A stretch of 64,000 bases of DNA from Arctopsyche grandis. Taxonomy: Eukaryota; Arthropoda; Insecta; Trichoptera; Hydropsychidae. Position 1 is the first letter of the stretch; every line of letters starts with the position of its first letter. Both the position numbers and the translations under genes were made by a program. The stretch lies in assembly GCF_051622035.1 (NCBI RefSeq), contig NC_135361.1:27087205-27151204 (forward strand), written 5' to 3'. Shown here piece after piece: positions 1 through 10,896 of the stretch. The notes under the pieces are model-generated. The model had not been told where the DNA came from and did not search any database. It worked only from the letters and a program-made list of their open reading frames with translations.

Positions 1-30
1 CATTGATATTGTATTTATGTACGTACATAC

Positions 31-557
31 AGCCAGCAGTTTGGCTTAGTGGTAGCGTATATATTTAGCACCACTGAGGTCAAAGGTTTGAGTCCTCGCC
101 ATCTGCTGGTTAGATTTGGGGGTTTTGTGACTCCAAATCAATCGTTTCTCTATCAGAGTTTGCCAATTTTATCTGATCATTGCTGAAACGGTTCCTGAAA
201 ATTGGTATTAGATCTATTCCTGTTGTCACAAAATCTGCCTGTGCATAATTTGTAATAATTATGCACAGTAATCTGAAAATCTATAGATATCTCAATAATT
301 TCGTATTTATTATATGTATAAAAATTGTACACAAAAAAAATCTAAAAATAATCCATAGATGTCTCTATGATTATTATTTCAGATTAATTGTAATATGCTA
401 TATATTCTGATTGTATATGTATGTAGTACTGTATTTCTGATTTCTGATTGTTTATGTATTCTGTATTTCGTTAACGTACACCCGTCGCATTGGAGCAAAT
501 CTGTAATGATGAGTGTATATTGATTTGTAACAATAAAAAATAAAATATATATATATA
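31..557 (+). repeat. tRNA-derived SINE, copy 1
   Basis: The head carries a pol III box A (TGGCTTAGTGGTAGCG, 42-57) and box B (GGTTTGAGTCC, 85-95), followed by a body that recurs at 8689-9160 and in part at 51345-51780, and an A/T-rich tail. This is the usual structure of a tRNA-related SINE. The body shared by the copies starts with a CTGCTGGTTAGATTTGG block. It is not a functional tRNA: there is no acceptor stem pairing or anticodon arm I can defend. Confidence 0.75.
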
Positions 558-798
558 GGTATTTAGCAGTAATATGAATTCAATGAGCATTAGTGGTTCA
601 GGCTTGACAAATATTTTAAATTGGATATTATTATGGGGATATGCATCTTTTTTTTTTAATCTGAATTTTCTCCTTTCCTGACCGATTATAATTAATTTGA
701 TTGCACAGGTGCGACCAATCTCAAATTCAATGCTAATTTTTGTATTGAAAAGTAAACAGTAATAAAGTAATCACCAATTGCAAACAAATTCGCAGGAA

Positions 799-806
799 TA
801 TAAAAG
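799..806 (+). promoter_or_regulatory. TATA box of TIL gene 1
   Basis: TATAAAAG lies 37 bp before the chosen ATG at 836. The other four TIL genes have the same arrangement, which supports both the start codon and a very short 5' leader. Confidence 0.5.
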
Positions 807-835
807 ACAATGGCAAAATGCATATTACATTCAAA

Positions 836-2776
836 ATGATGGCTACCAGGCTACTGTTGATATGCTTCCTCTTCTATACACTGGATGGGTGTCTTAGTAA
901 GTACTACTTAGTTTTGAATAATTTTAAAATACATACATACATATGTACATATATTTATTGTTTGCTGTGTACTTTTATGCACTATAATTTCATAGCACAT
1001 ACCTATAAATGAGTTCATTTTTTAGTCTCAAAAAGATGAGCTTAATACTATGTATTATGAACTATTATTATTTATTTAATTATTATTTATAATATTATTG
1101 TATATATAATATCGCTATTCTGTATCTGTGTGTATCTGCGATAATGCTCACAGAACTATAATAGTCGTTTCGATTCGAAATACATATGTACGTCACAGCT
1201 AAAACACTGCCAACAAAATGTACAAATATAATACGAAAATAATATCGAAAGAAAAAACTTCTATATATACTGTTTGCTACCAATGTTTCCTCTAAGCAAG
1301 TCTCTGAGCATTTGGCGCAATCTATTGAAAATTTATTTAATTAATTAATTTTTCTATTGTGTTATATATTATTTATATGTATGTACATACATAGGTAGGT
1401 AGGTAGTTTTTACCGTTTTTTTATATTAAACAATTAAATATAAATATTAAATTAAATATATTTAAAAGGTATTTGAAAAAAATTCGACCGCGTGCTGATC
1501 GAACACAGGATCGACACATTTCTTTTATAATTTTTTTTATTTAATAACTTTATATTCCAACAACTATGCGATGATATTTCATCGGGTACAACACTGTTCT
1601 ATAATATTATTACTTATTACTATTATGAAGCATCGATCTGGTTCCACGAATGCTCTTGTTCAATGTCCTTGTCATATCAATTTTGTGGAATCAGTGTGGT
1701 ATCATACCACATATTTATATTAAGCCTTAAATGTACATGTGTATATCCTTAGGCCTTGTTCATAGTTCATACTAATGTATAATAGTATTCATAGTAAGCG
1801 CGACAAACTGTCGCGCTTACTATGCACACTATTAAACATTAGTATGAACAGCGACACTTCGCGACACTTCTTCGACTTTGTCGAGACTATGAACAAGGCC
1901 TTAATAATATATTCTAAAATAAATGTATGTACATACAATATGCTACAGCAAATTGTCAACGTTTTAAATATAACATCGAGGATCACAATTTGAGTTGATA
2001 AATTAGAATTCATTTATTCAATTTGTTCTATGATGGTTTCAGGTATTATCATTCGAGAACAACGAGAACCACGAGAACCACGAGAACCATTAGAGCCACT
2101 AGAACGATTTTGCGGAGGACCAAATGAATTGTTTTCACGTTGTCGGGGACATTGTGATACGATATGCAATGCTTTTTCCTTCTGTAATCCACGAAGCTGC
2201 ATTCCAGGATGCGTGTGTGCACGGGGTTTCTATAGGCATCCCAAGACCTGGAAATGCGTCACTAAAAACGAATGTCTAGTGGGTAGGTATAAATAAATGT
2301 GGTGTTTATGTACACAAACATACTTATATGTTAGACTGAAAGTATTATACTCGTACATGCATTTATGTAAATACATATATTTGAAATATAGATCCAACTC
2401 CGACGCCAACTCCAACAACAACTCCAACACCAACTGTATCGCCACCACAGGAATGCGGTGACAATGAACATTACACCGACTGTGGCACCGCATGTCCGCA
2501 AACTTGCGAAAACTATAAGCGTCCCCCTATGCCATGCATCTCTGTTTGTGTCCCAGGATGTTTCTGTAATCAGGGATTCGTGAGGAATACAAATACAGGT
2601 CAATGCGTCCCACCATCATCATGTTATAACGAATTTAGAGGTAAATAATATGTTTTATAACATTGAATACACATTATATGTGTACATACAATGTACTCGT
2701 ATGTACATACTGTAATAGAATAATCTAGCTACAAAAACATCGTTTTTAATTTTCAGATTCAGAAATACCTAAATAA
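836..2776 (+). CDS. Secreted two-domain TIL (trypsin-inhibitor-like) protein, TIL gene 1
   Basis: Exons 836-896, 2043-2282, 2392-2640 and 2757-2776 join in phase 1 throughout and encode 189 aa. Exon 1 is a signal peptide (MMATRLLLICFLFYTLDGCL). Exon 2 starts with an acidic/basic REP-type repeat and then a 10-cysteine TIL domain (FCGGPNELFSRC to TKNEC). Exon 3 starts with a Pro/Thr linker (PTPTPTPTTT) and holds a second complete 10-Cys TIL domain (ECGDNEHYTDC to PPSSC). Exon 4 adds only DSEIPK and the stop. TIL domains are canonical small inhibitors of serine proteases, so a secreted inhibitor is likely; the target is unknown. An AATAAA lies at 2833. If the last donor (2641) were not used, the frame would stop at 2648 with almost the same product. 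It is the most divergent member of the array: it lacks the shared leader and carries linkers the others do not have. Confidence 0.8.
1430..1605 (+). repeat. Helitron-like repeat remnant (family A)
   Basis: The block shares its body with 12950-13190 and, inverted, with 58424-58530. It ends with a hairpin (CGATGATATTTCATCG) and a degenerate ACAACACTGT where other copies read ACAACACTAGT. It lies inside intron 1 of TIL gene 1. Confidence 0.45.
1751..1901. repeat. Fold-back (palindromic) element
   Basis: Perfect 15-bp terminal inverted repeats (AGGCCTTGTTCATAG) bound a nested palindrome. The centre, 1790-1824, is a perfect 16-bp stem with a 3-nt loop. The whole unit can fold into one long hairpin, as expected for a small MITE or fold-back element. 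It sits in intron 1 of TIL gene 1. No family is recognised. Confidence 0.6.
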
Positions 2777-2916
2777 ATAGAAATAAGATTTGGCTGGAAA
2801 AATACATATTCCATTTTCTGTATTTTATTACAAATAAATATGTCTGAAGTATATGGATGTATGTCTATGTTTATTTTATTACAAAATATAACCTGTTTAG
2901 TCGAAACCGTTGCAAT

Positions 2917-3754
2917 TAGGGATTGCAAAAATACCGGAATTTCCGATACCGGTATTATCGAAATAAAAAAGAACGATTCCGGTATAATCAGTACAGTACG
3001 GTTTTTTTTTGATGAATTAATAAAAAAAAAAAACACCGCTTGCGTGTTGCAACATGTTTATTGAAAAATACTCCAAACTCAAACATCCAAATACGTAAAG
3101 TAGGTACGTCCCAGGTATAAAGGATTATATGTAATGATATAACTCCGATTTAGGCATCAGATACTTAATTCATTCAGATACTTAATCATCACTCACTGGA
3201 AATGAAAACGAAGAGTCAACCATCAGCTGGGGAATTAGTTGATGTTGAAAGACAAATTATAATATATTTTTTTCCCTGTCCCTTTCGTGTCATCATTGCA
3301 TATATATGTATATATCGTACGAAAACATTTTACAAATAATATATTTTATCACATTTTCAATGTATGTACGTAATTAAGAAACATCAGCATTTAATAGAAT
3401 ATTTTCTTATTTAAATTAAAGTTGAACAGGTTTGCGAACTTTAGACACATTGTGTGGGGGCCGCGATACCGAAAATGTTGCCGAACATTGTATTTAGCGA
3501 TATGTATCGGAAAACAGTAAAAATCAAAATAATTTTACATACAAAAATATTTGCAAAATATAAACGCATCATTAAAATATACGCATCGGTCGTTTTAGTA
3601 GTTTTTAGCCATGACAATACCGTTTTCGATAAACAAAATGTATGAATTTGAAAAAAATCGGTATCTCTATTTTTAATACCGGTATTACCAAAGACTGATT
3701 TTCGGTCAAATACCGATACTGCCGGTATCGTTACTCTCGGTATTGAAATCCCAA
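2917..3754. mobile_element. Non-autonomous hAT-like DNA transposon, 838 bp
   Basis: The ends are imperfect inverted repeats (TAGGGATTGCAAAAATACCG on the left, TTGGGATTTCAATACCGAGA reading in from the right), with many sub-terminal ATACCGGTAT-type motifs. The flanks are an 8-bp duplication with one mismatch, GTTGCAAT (2909-2916) and GTCGCAAT (3755-3762), which is the hAT hallmark. No transposase is visible inside. Confidence 0.75.
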
Positions 3755-3779
3755 GTCGCAATAGTATGTATTTATGTAC

Positions 3780-4830
3780 ATCAGTGTACGCCAAGCAGGC
3801 TCTTTTTTGTGTTTAATTCATTTTTCCAGTATTATTCTATTGGCCTATTTTTACTTTATCTATAGATACAGTCGACAGGATTTTTTGATATAATCTGTAT
3901 TTTTAGTAAATAAATCAGTATAAAATAAATAAAAAGATCTATGTATTGCAATAAAATAAATCAATAACAATGGAAATATTTTCGTGTTAAATATTGTGGA
4001 TAAGATCCGTGTTCCGTTTTGTATTCGGTCACTTTGACGTATCTATTCGATTTATTTTTGCGACGTGATAATTTTTTACGTGGTCCTACATTGGCAATTG
4101 GTATATTTGACAAGCGTCAAGCCAGTGTTGGCCTTGAACAGCGATAGCAGGCGCCCGGATGTACCTCCGATGCGCTATGGCGTATCTGCTACACGTGTTA
4201 TTTTAACCATCAAATAAATGTTCTTATATACCATAAGACGCCTTTTATATCGACCTCACACACAATCAAACGGAAACGATGAATATATCAACGATCGGAT
4301 ATTTCAAGGAGTTACATCATTGACGCAATACAAGGAGCTATCTTAACCGAAGACAGACGACTATCTGACTGAGGTTAATCATTCGACACGGCCCGAATGC
4401 AACAATCCGTCGTTTCCTTTTTCTCTTTATCACTTCACTTAATCTCTGAAAATAGACACTTAACCTAATCTCTACCTTACCTTACTTCTGGATACTCCTT
4501 ATGGTGTCGAAGATGGCGACGGTGTGGGTACTTCTCAGTCGGGGTCATCAATATGGGGGGCGTACGAAGTGAAACGACGGAATTGTTGAAGATGCGAATA
4601 TTTATTACGGGTGGGAACAAATCAACATGGCCGATTTGGTCCCAACTCGCAGGATGGTGACCTAAACTCGACCATGTCGTAGAGCTGCTACAGTATCAAA
4701 ATTTTTTATTTTATTTAAAAAAAAATAAAGGGGGTGGGGCAATTTCATATAAATAAAATGGAAGGAATATAAGAAGGTCACAAAACAAAGTTCGATAATA
4801 AAACATACGTACATACACGTTCACATATAT
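3780..4830. other. Intergenic stretch, no gene recognised
   Basis: This lies between TIL genes 1 and 2. A less AT-rich part (about 4090-4690) has the look of an old repeat, but I found no end structure, duplication or coding motif in it. I see no gene. Confidence 0.4.
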
Positions 4831-4831
4831 C

Positions 4832-4975
4832 CAGGGCTTTTTTTCCCATGTAACGTGGTGGAACTGCGTTCCGGCACCTTTTTATCTCAGAATTTTTTTA
4901 TGTTTATATATAATAATAATAAAAAGCGAAACAAGAAGTGAATTCAGGCACCTTTTTTTACAAAAAAAAGTCCTG
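4832..4975. mobile_element. Short hAT-like MITE
   Basis: A 144-bp unit runs from CAGGGCTTTTTTTCCCATG to AAAAAAAAGTCCTG, giving inverted termini CAGGGCTTTTTT / CAGGACTTTTTT. The flanking 8-mers agree at only 5 of 8 positions, so the duplication is weak. Confidence 0.45.
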
Positions 4976-5164
4976 CACATACTGGTTATGAGAGCGTTTT
5001 CGATACAAATTGAGCTCAAATATAGGGAAACTTACACAAAACAAAAGTTCGAAAATTTTTTATAACTTAAAATCACTATAATTATTATACACATTAAATA
5101 TCACGAAAATAAAAATATTTTAAAAGGTCAAAATAAAATAATGAAATATTGTTTTAAAAAAAAT

Positions 5165-5960
5165 ACTACTTCCGGCTAACGAATTCTGACCAAAACCTTG
5201 TCAGTTCTAAGTTAGTACATAAAGAATACAAATATAAATCTTCAGCTTGATACGTTCAGGGGTGTGGAAAGAATAGTGGCCACAATATTTTTGACCTTTC
5301 TAAGAGGTAAAAATCTCACTTCCGGTTTATTAAATTTAGTGATTTTTTTTATTTTATTTATTATTTTTTTCGTGAAGAGCACACATGCTTAAGCGGTCGA
5401 AAAAAATAGTGGAAGAAAAATCAAACAAGAGTAAAATGCCACTTGACAGACGCTTACCAAATTTTATACATAACTTGGTATCAAGCTTAAAATTTTAGAT
5501 ATGAAATTTCAATTCAATAAACCAAAAGGCTTTTGAGAAAAAGATAAAAAGCCTTGATTCTTTAGAGTAAAAGTACTACTTCCGGTTCAGGTAAAAATAT
5601 TAGGATATAAAATTTATAATTTCTATGACATGTAAAAAAATTGAGGTTACATATAGGCATAAGGGGAGGTACCATTTCCAATCAATTTAAAATTTGAAAA
5701 AAAATTACGTTGTATCGTTAAGAATTTCAGTAACCGATACTAAGTTTCAGTTCAATAGGATTAACGGTGTTTAAAAAATCCCCAAAATACACACACACAC
5801 ACACACACACACATACACATAGACGCACACATTTTTTCTAGATTATGAAAACGTGACCAGTGATCGATTCTGAGTTCGAATCAGTCAAAATCTCGAGTTC
5901 GAATTTTCTCATCATCACAAAACTTCATCTATTATTACTACAGCTATAGATAAAGTAATA
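5165..5960 (+). repeat. Dispersed repeat (family D) with CA microsatellite
   Basis: It contains repeated TACTTCCGGTT blocks, an (AC)n run at about 5789-5813 and a 3' segment with GATCGATTCTGAGTTCGAAT. The same blocks occur in inverted orientation at 31365-31905. Two copies on opposite strands show it is dispersed. It may be the 3' part of a LINE, but no coding sequence supports that. Confidence 0.5.
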
Positions 5961-6110
5961 AAGGTGCATAATTAAGCACAACTAACTGTTGACAATTCAA
6001 GTTACATAAATTTCCAACATTCTGATTATTCAAGTGTAGACAACAAAGATATATATATTTTTTTATTTACAAAGTACACACAAGACAATGTCGTGTAAAT
6101 AATGTGTTAC

Positions 6111-6117
6111 TATAAAA
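6111..6117 (+). promoter_or_regulatory. TATA box of TIL gene 2
   Basis: TATAAAA lies 44 bp before the ATG, followed by CCCCTG. The same TATAAAACCCCTG context precedes TIL gene 3 at 10853, so the core promoter was duplicated with the gene. Confidence 0.6.
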
Positions 6118-6154
6118 CCCCTGTCATAGAGCTTCATATCTAACAAATTGCAAA

Positions 6155-7772
6155 ATGACGACTTTCACGGTTTTTTTGAAATGTGTTTACATCTTCGCAT
6201 TCATTGGTTACATTCAAGGAACTGCTATACAGCATCCGGATAACAACGGTAAGTCATCACTTTTCATTTTATAATTATTGATTTTTATTTTAATTAATAT
6301 GTATTATTTATGTATTCGAAAAGATGGATGAAACTATTTTTAAGCTGCAAAAAGTATCACTACTACGGCACTACATAGTGCTTTTAATATTATGTATTTT
6401 ATAATTTTGGAAATTTTTGTTTGGGAACTGGGTTTCTGAACGAAATACTTTAATATCTCTTAATAAATAGAAGAGGGAAAGTATTGTCACTATCCCTAGA
6501 TTATTTGATTTTTACTACATATATATTGTTCATGACAGATGAAAACAGGTGCATGAAGAAAAATGAAGAGTGGGATTGGTGCAAGTGTGAAAAAACATGC
6601 TTAGATCAAAATCCTGTATGTCCTGATTGGTGCCAACCAGGATGCGCATGCAAACATCCATATCTGAGAGATACTTGGACTGGCCAATGTGTACTTAGCT
6701 CACAATGTTCTAACGGTAAGTTTAATTGATTACTACTATCAAGGAACTGCTATGAGTATTCATAAACCCAGCAATTAAGCAGTGGTGTAATCGAGCCAGG
6801 TCGCCGCCCTGGCACTTTGATTGATATAAACATAGTTTTTCGAGTACAATTAAAAAATATTTTGAATAAAATTTAATATAAAATTTTGTATTCCAAATAT
6901 TGTGAGCAGACTCTCGTTATAACACTCGATTACCACAATCGAATAGTAATCTGAGCACATTCAAAACTTAAAATACATTTAATGAACTTTATTGGATTTT
7001 TTATCTGAAACCACCCAAAACTTCGAAAGAAAACATTCTTTGAACTATTGACCATACGCACTCGAGGATAGATAAAATGAGGAAACTCAGCTTTAATGAA
7101 TACTCGAATATTTTTCATGACAGATGACAACAGGTGCTGGAAGAAAAATGAAGTGTGGGATTGGTGCAAGTGTGAAAAAACATGCTTAGACCAAAATCCT
7201 GTATGTCCTCAATGGTGCCAACCAGGATGTGCATGCAAACATCCATACCTGAGAGATCCTTGGACTGGCGAATGTGTAAATCGCTCACAATGTTATAACT
7301 GTAAGTATATGTATGTATGTGGTAGTAAAAATCTTTAAAGAAAATAATCAATTTGTAACTATTCGTGTGTAATAGCAATTCCAGTGTGTCCAAGGAATGA
7401 AGTATACACTGAATGCGGTACCAATTGTCCTTTAACGTGTGATAATATGCACAATGCTCCGTTAGCTTGTAATCGTGGTTGCTTTGTTGGGTGTGAATGT
7501 AAAAAGGGATATGTAAGGGACACCAGATCAAACAGATGCGTACATCCATCGCAATGTTATTATCGTAAGTATTTATTTTTTGAACTACTAGCTGAAATAA
7601 TTTGCCTATTGATTTTTAGAAATATTTTTTCGAACTCTATTATCCATTTTATTTTATTCTTTTCCAATTCTTCACCATTCCACAGCTTAAATTTCTCTAA
7701 AAACTCTTTAAGTCAACAGTCCTGAATTGTTGGATTGTTTTATATAAATCTTTTATTTTTTCAGGTTGGTAA
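6155..7772 (+). CDS. Secreted three-domain TIL protein, TIL gene 2
   Basis: Exons 6155-6248, 6539-6715, 7124-7300, 7385-7564 and 7765-7772, all phase 1, encode 211 aa. Exon 1 is the signal peptide of the array (MTTFTVFLKCVYIFAFIGYI). Exons 2, 3 and 4 each encode one complete 10-Cys TIL domain. Domains 1 and 2 are 59 residues each and nearly identical (NRC.KKNE.WDWCKCEKTC), so exon 2 or 3 is a recent tandem duplicate. Domain 3 (CPRNEVYTECGTNC) is of the type also found last in gene 4. The final exon adds only Arg-Trp and the stop. The residue two after the fifth cysteine, the P1 position in known TIL inhibitors, is Asp, Gln and Arg in the three domains. An alternative acceptor at 7375 would insert three residues in frame. 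Confidence 0.85.
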
Positions 7773-8189
7773 GCAGCTGTCAAAAATCAATGATACGTTT
7801 TCGCCTGAAAATTTTTTTTAATATATGAAACATCCTTCTACATGAAGATTTATTTTACATTTAAAATACTTGTCAAATGTATTAAAAATAAAAATAAAAT
7901 TACCGATTGCAATCTAATGATTTCTTTTTTACAAACCTCTTCTTACTTCAACAACGATTTGGTCGTGTGACAAAGTTTGGGTTCTTATCCGATCGTTTTA
8001 AAACTTTGCCATTTTTTTTATAACTTAAATGTGAAAGCTACAAGAAAGATCTTCCTTTCTAGTGATTTTATTTTAATTTTTGTTTGAAATGGTTATAGTT
8101 TAATTTCATCATATCAATAGAAAGCGTTTAAGAGCACAAAAATAATAGTCAATTTGGTCACATTTTATTTTATTGGTTATATTTTTTTT
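7773..8189. other. 3' flank of TIL gene 2
   Basis: AT-rich sequence with several AATAAA-like signals at about 7883-7902 that could serve as polyadenylation sites of TIL gene 2. I see no gene. Confidence 0.4.
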
Positions 8190-8390
8190 TTGATTTTTAA
8201 ATGCTTTTTATTATTACGAAATTATGTTCACAATACATCTTATATCTATTTTAATAGCTACTGATCTACTGATCATTTTCTATTTTACAATTTTAATTTA
8301 ATTTGGTTAGTAATCACAGTATTATATTATTCTAATGTTAATCTAAAGCATAATAGGAAAAAGAGCTCAAAAACCTATTTACAATCCTTA
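8190..8390 (-). mobile_element. 3' end of a Jockey-like LINE, inverted
   Basis: Read on the minus strand, this is the same untranslated 3' tail as the Jockey-like copies ending near 39010 and 55262, including AGCTCTTTTTCCTATTATGC and the AAGCATTTAAAAATC terminus. Only the tail is present, as in a heavily 5'-truncated insertion. Confidence 0.65.
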
Positions 8391-8688
8391 TTGGTTATAT
8401 ACATATCTACCAATATATCAATCTTGGAAAATTTCTTGAAAAACCGGTAACACTCATTATATCGTGGAACTTTTTTTTGCAAATTTAGGAATAAATTTCT
8501 TGGTTTCTAATGAACTTCAGGATTTTTAAATGAATGGAAAATTTGCAGGGTATTAAAAATATGGATAAAAAAATAAGAAATTATCAATTGCATTGGGCAC
8601 AATGCAATACTGACTTTTTTTGTCAATCTATTGAAGTTGATCGATAAATGATTGTTTTAATATAACAGTTTAGTTATTAGGAAAATCA

Positions 8689-9160
8689 TAGTCCTCGCCT
8701 CTGCTGGTTAGATTTGGGGGTTTTGTGTCTCCAAATCGATCGTTTCTCTATCAGAGTTTGCCAATTTTATCTGATCATTGCTGAAACGGTTCCTGAAAAT
8801 TGGTATTAGATCTAATCCTGTTGTCACAAAATCTACCTGTGTATAATTTGTAATAATTATACAGAGTAATCTGAAATCAATAGATATCTCTATAGACATC
8901 TCTATATTTTCGTATTTATTATATGTAAAAAAATTGTATACAAAAAAAAAATCTAAAAATAATCCATAGATGTCTCTATGATTATTATTTCTGATTAATT
9001 GTTATATGCTATATATTCTGATTGTATATATATGTATTACTGTATTTCTGATTGTTTATGTATTCTGTATTTCGTTAACGTACACCCGTCGCATTGGAGC
9101 AAATCTGTAATGGCGAGTTTATATTGATTTGTAACAATAAAATAGAATGAATAAATATTG
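8689..9160 (+). repeat. tRNA-derived SINE, copy 2 (5'-truncated)
   Basis: It matches copy 1 from the box B region onward (TCCTCGCC..CTGCTGGTTAGA) to the same 3' end (CACCCGTCGCATTGGAGCAA, then CAATAAAA). The tRNA-like head is missing. Confidence 0.75.
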
Positions 9161-9887
9161 ACTTAATTGTACATCGTCAAAAAAAAGATTCTCAGAAACA
9201 CAATTATCGCAGATATTTAAACAAATAATCCATATTGAACATTTGAATCTGTTGACTGTATTAAAAATATATTATCGTACTTTAAAACGAGATGCAAATT
9301 AACTGTTTGGATCATCCATATTTTTTAATTATCCGTGTCCTCTTCCTTCCTCATCATAATAAGCCTGGATAACCCATTATATGTATGTACATACATAACT
9401 AGTAAAAACCAAAGAGAATACAAACATTATATGTACATATGTATATATGTATACTGCTTTCTGAGAATACAAACATTATTTAAAAATCACAAACTACTAA
9501 AAATTGCAAGAAAAAGTTTTACTTTCATATCATAAGAAGACGAAATATGAGATAAAAAAATTCTAGAATATTTAAATAAAACACTAAAACATTAGTCTTA
9601 TTAAATTGACATCTACTAAATTATCGTAGAGTTATTGTCACTGCAAAATTCTTGAATCATTAATTTTAATGTCTAGGCTCTAAATATACAAACTTGAACA
9701 CGATGATTATATAAATATTAAGTTAGCAAAAAAAATCTGATCATTAATAATGAAAATTGACAGATGTATGGCTGTATCTATGATATACATATGTACATAT
9801 GTATGTATGAATGTAGGTATAGTTATGTAGATACATAAAATTCCTCAGTTTTCAACAACGCAAACAATTATATATAACTAGTTGTTT
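9161..9887. other. Intergenic stretch with a block duplicated before TIL gene 4
   Basis: No gene seen. About 130 bp (9658-9785) recur nearly unchanged at 14395-14535, just upstream of TIL gene 4. This marks it as part of the unit that was duplicated with the genes. Confidence 0.55.
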
Positions 9888-9980
9888 TACCCGGCTTCGC
9901 TTAGTATTTGTAATATAAACAGCTTAAACATGGCGAATCTAATAGTAAATATTATATATAATCGTAATAAATGTGTAAAA
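9888..9980 (-). repeat. Helitron-like end (family C)
   Basis: Starts CTAGTTGTTTTACCCGGCTT and continues into TATAAACAGCTTAAACATGG, a block seen in either orientation at 17649, 35459, 58006 and 58409. Read on the minus strand it ends in CTAG followed by T. Confidence 0.5.
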
Positions 9981-10850
9981 TTCTATAACTGAGAGGTTTG
10001 AATAGTCATATGTTCAATTTTCCACAAAAAGCAATTACACATTTCGACACAAAAAATGGTTCAGAGACGAGATATGACTTTTCTTATAGATTTATGCCCA
10101 GTGAACACGAATCTGGTAAGAAAAAATGTTGATTGGCTTGAGATTCGATGTATGTGTTTACTAAATCGAACAGTTTTTCTATATCTTGGTGTTGTTCGGT
10201 CGACGTCTCAAAATCTGTCAATTTCCTGTTCAAAATGAATATTTGAATCTATAGTCGGGTATTTAATCTTTCATTTGTAGTACTTTTCAGCTTTCAAATC
10301 TCTCTAAGTAGTCGTTTAGTTCAAATCAAAAGTCAAAAGTACGTATTTTCACTTGGATTTTTTTTCCACTGTTAATACTATTTTATATTTCAATAGAAAA
10401 TACTCAATGTAGCGTTTTCATCTCCCGATGGTTTTTTTTTAAAGTTTCATTGGATTGATTTTAAGCGTATATGTATAATATTTTATTTGTGTTGACTTTT
10501 TTCTATGGAAGGAAATATGTATGTCCATTTTACTAATTCGAATCGCGTTATATGTAAAATGTCTTCATGAGAGAAATCCAGTTTGGTGTTATTTGCTTTT
10601 TATTAGATAGTAGAATTTATGAAGTAGAAGCTTAAAATTTAATTAAAGTAGTTGTCAATATACATATGTACATAGGTATGCATATATTATACATATTGAT
10701 CATGTGAGTGGATTTTTATTTGGAATTACATGTAAACATGCATGTATACGTATGTGAAAATTTCTGTTAGATAAATCATTTAAAAGATTTTTTATAATTG
10801 TTCAAGTGTTTGTTATTGTATTTATTATTATTATATGAAATTGAAATACA
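9981..10850. other. Upstream region of TIL gene 3, no gene recognised
   Basis: AT-rich sequence with TACATATGTA-type microsatellite patches. A 60-codon open frame at 10056-10238 has no recognisable motif and I do not accept it as a gene. Confidence 0.4.
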
Positions 10851-10852
10851 AG

Positions 10853-10859
10853 TATAAAA
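10853..10859 (+). promoter_or_regulatory. TATA box of TIL gene 3
   Basis: TATAAAA, followed by the same CCCCTG as in gene 2, 44 bp before the ATG at 10897. Confidence 0.6.
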
Positions 10860-10896
10860 CCCCTGGCAGAGTAGTTTATGTACAATAGACAGCAAA

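Noticed and set aside
31-100. tRNA gene at the left edge, or at 47570-47675 and 51345-51430.
   Set aside because: Box A and B are present, but the sequences do not fold as tRNAs and continue into a shared SINE body.
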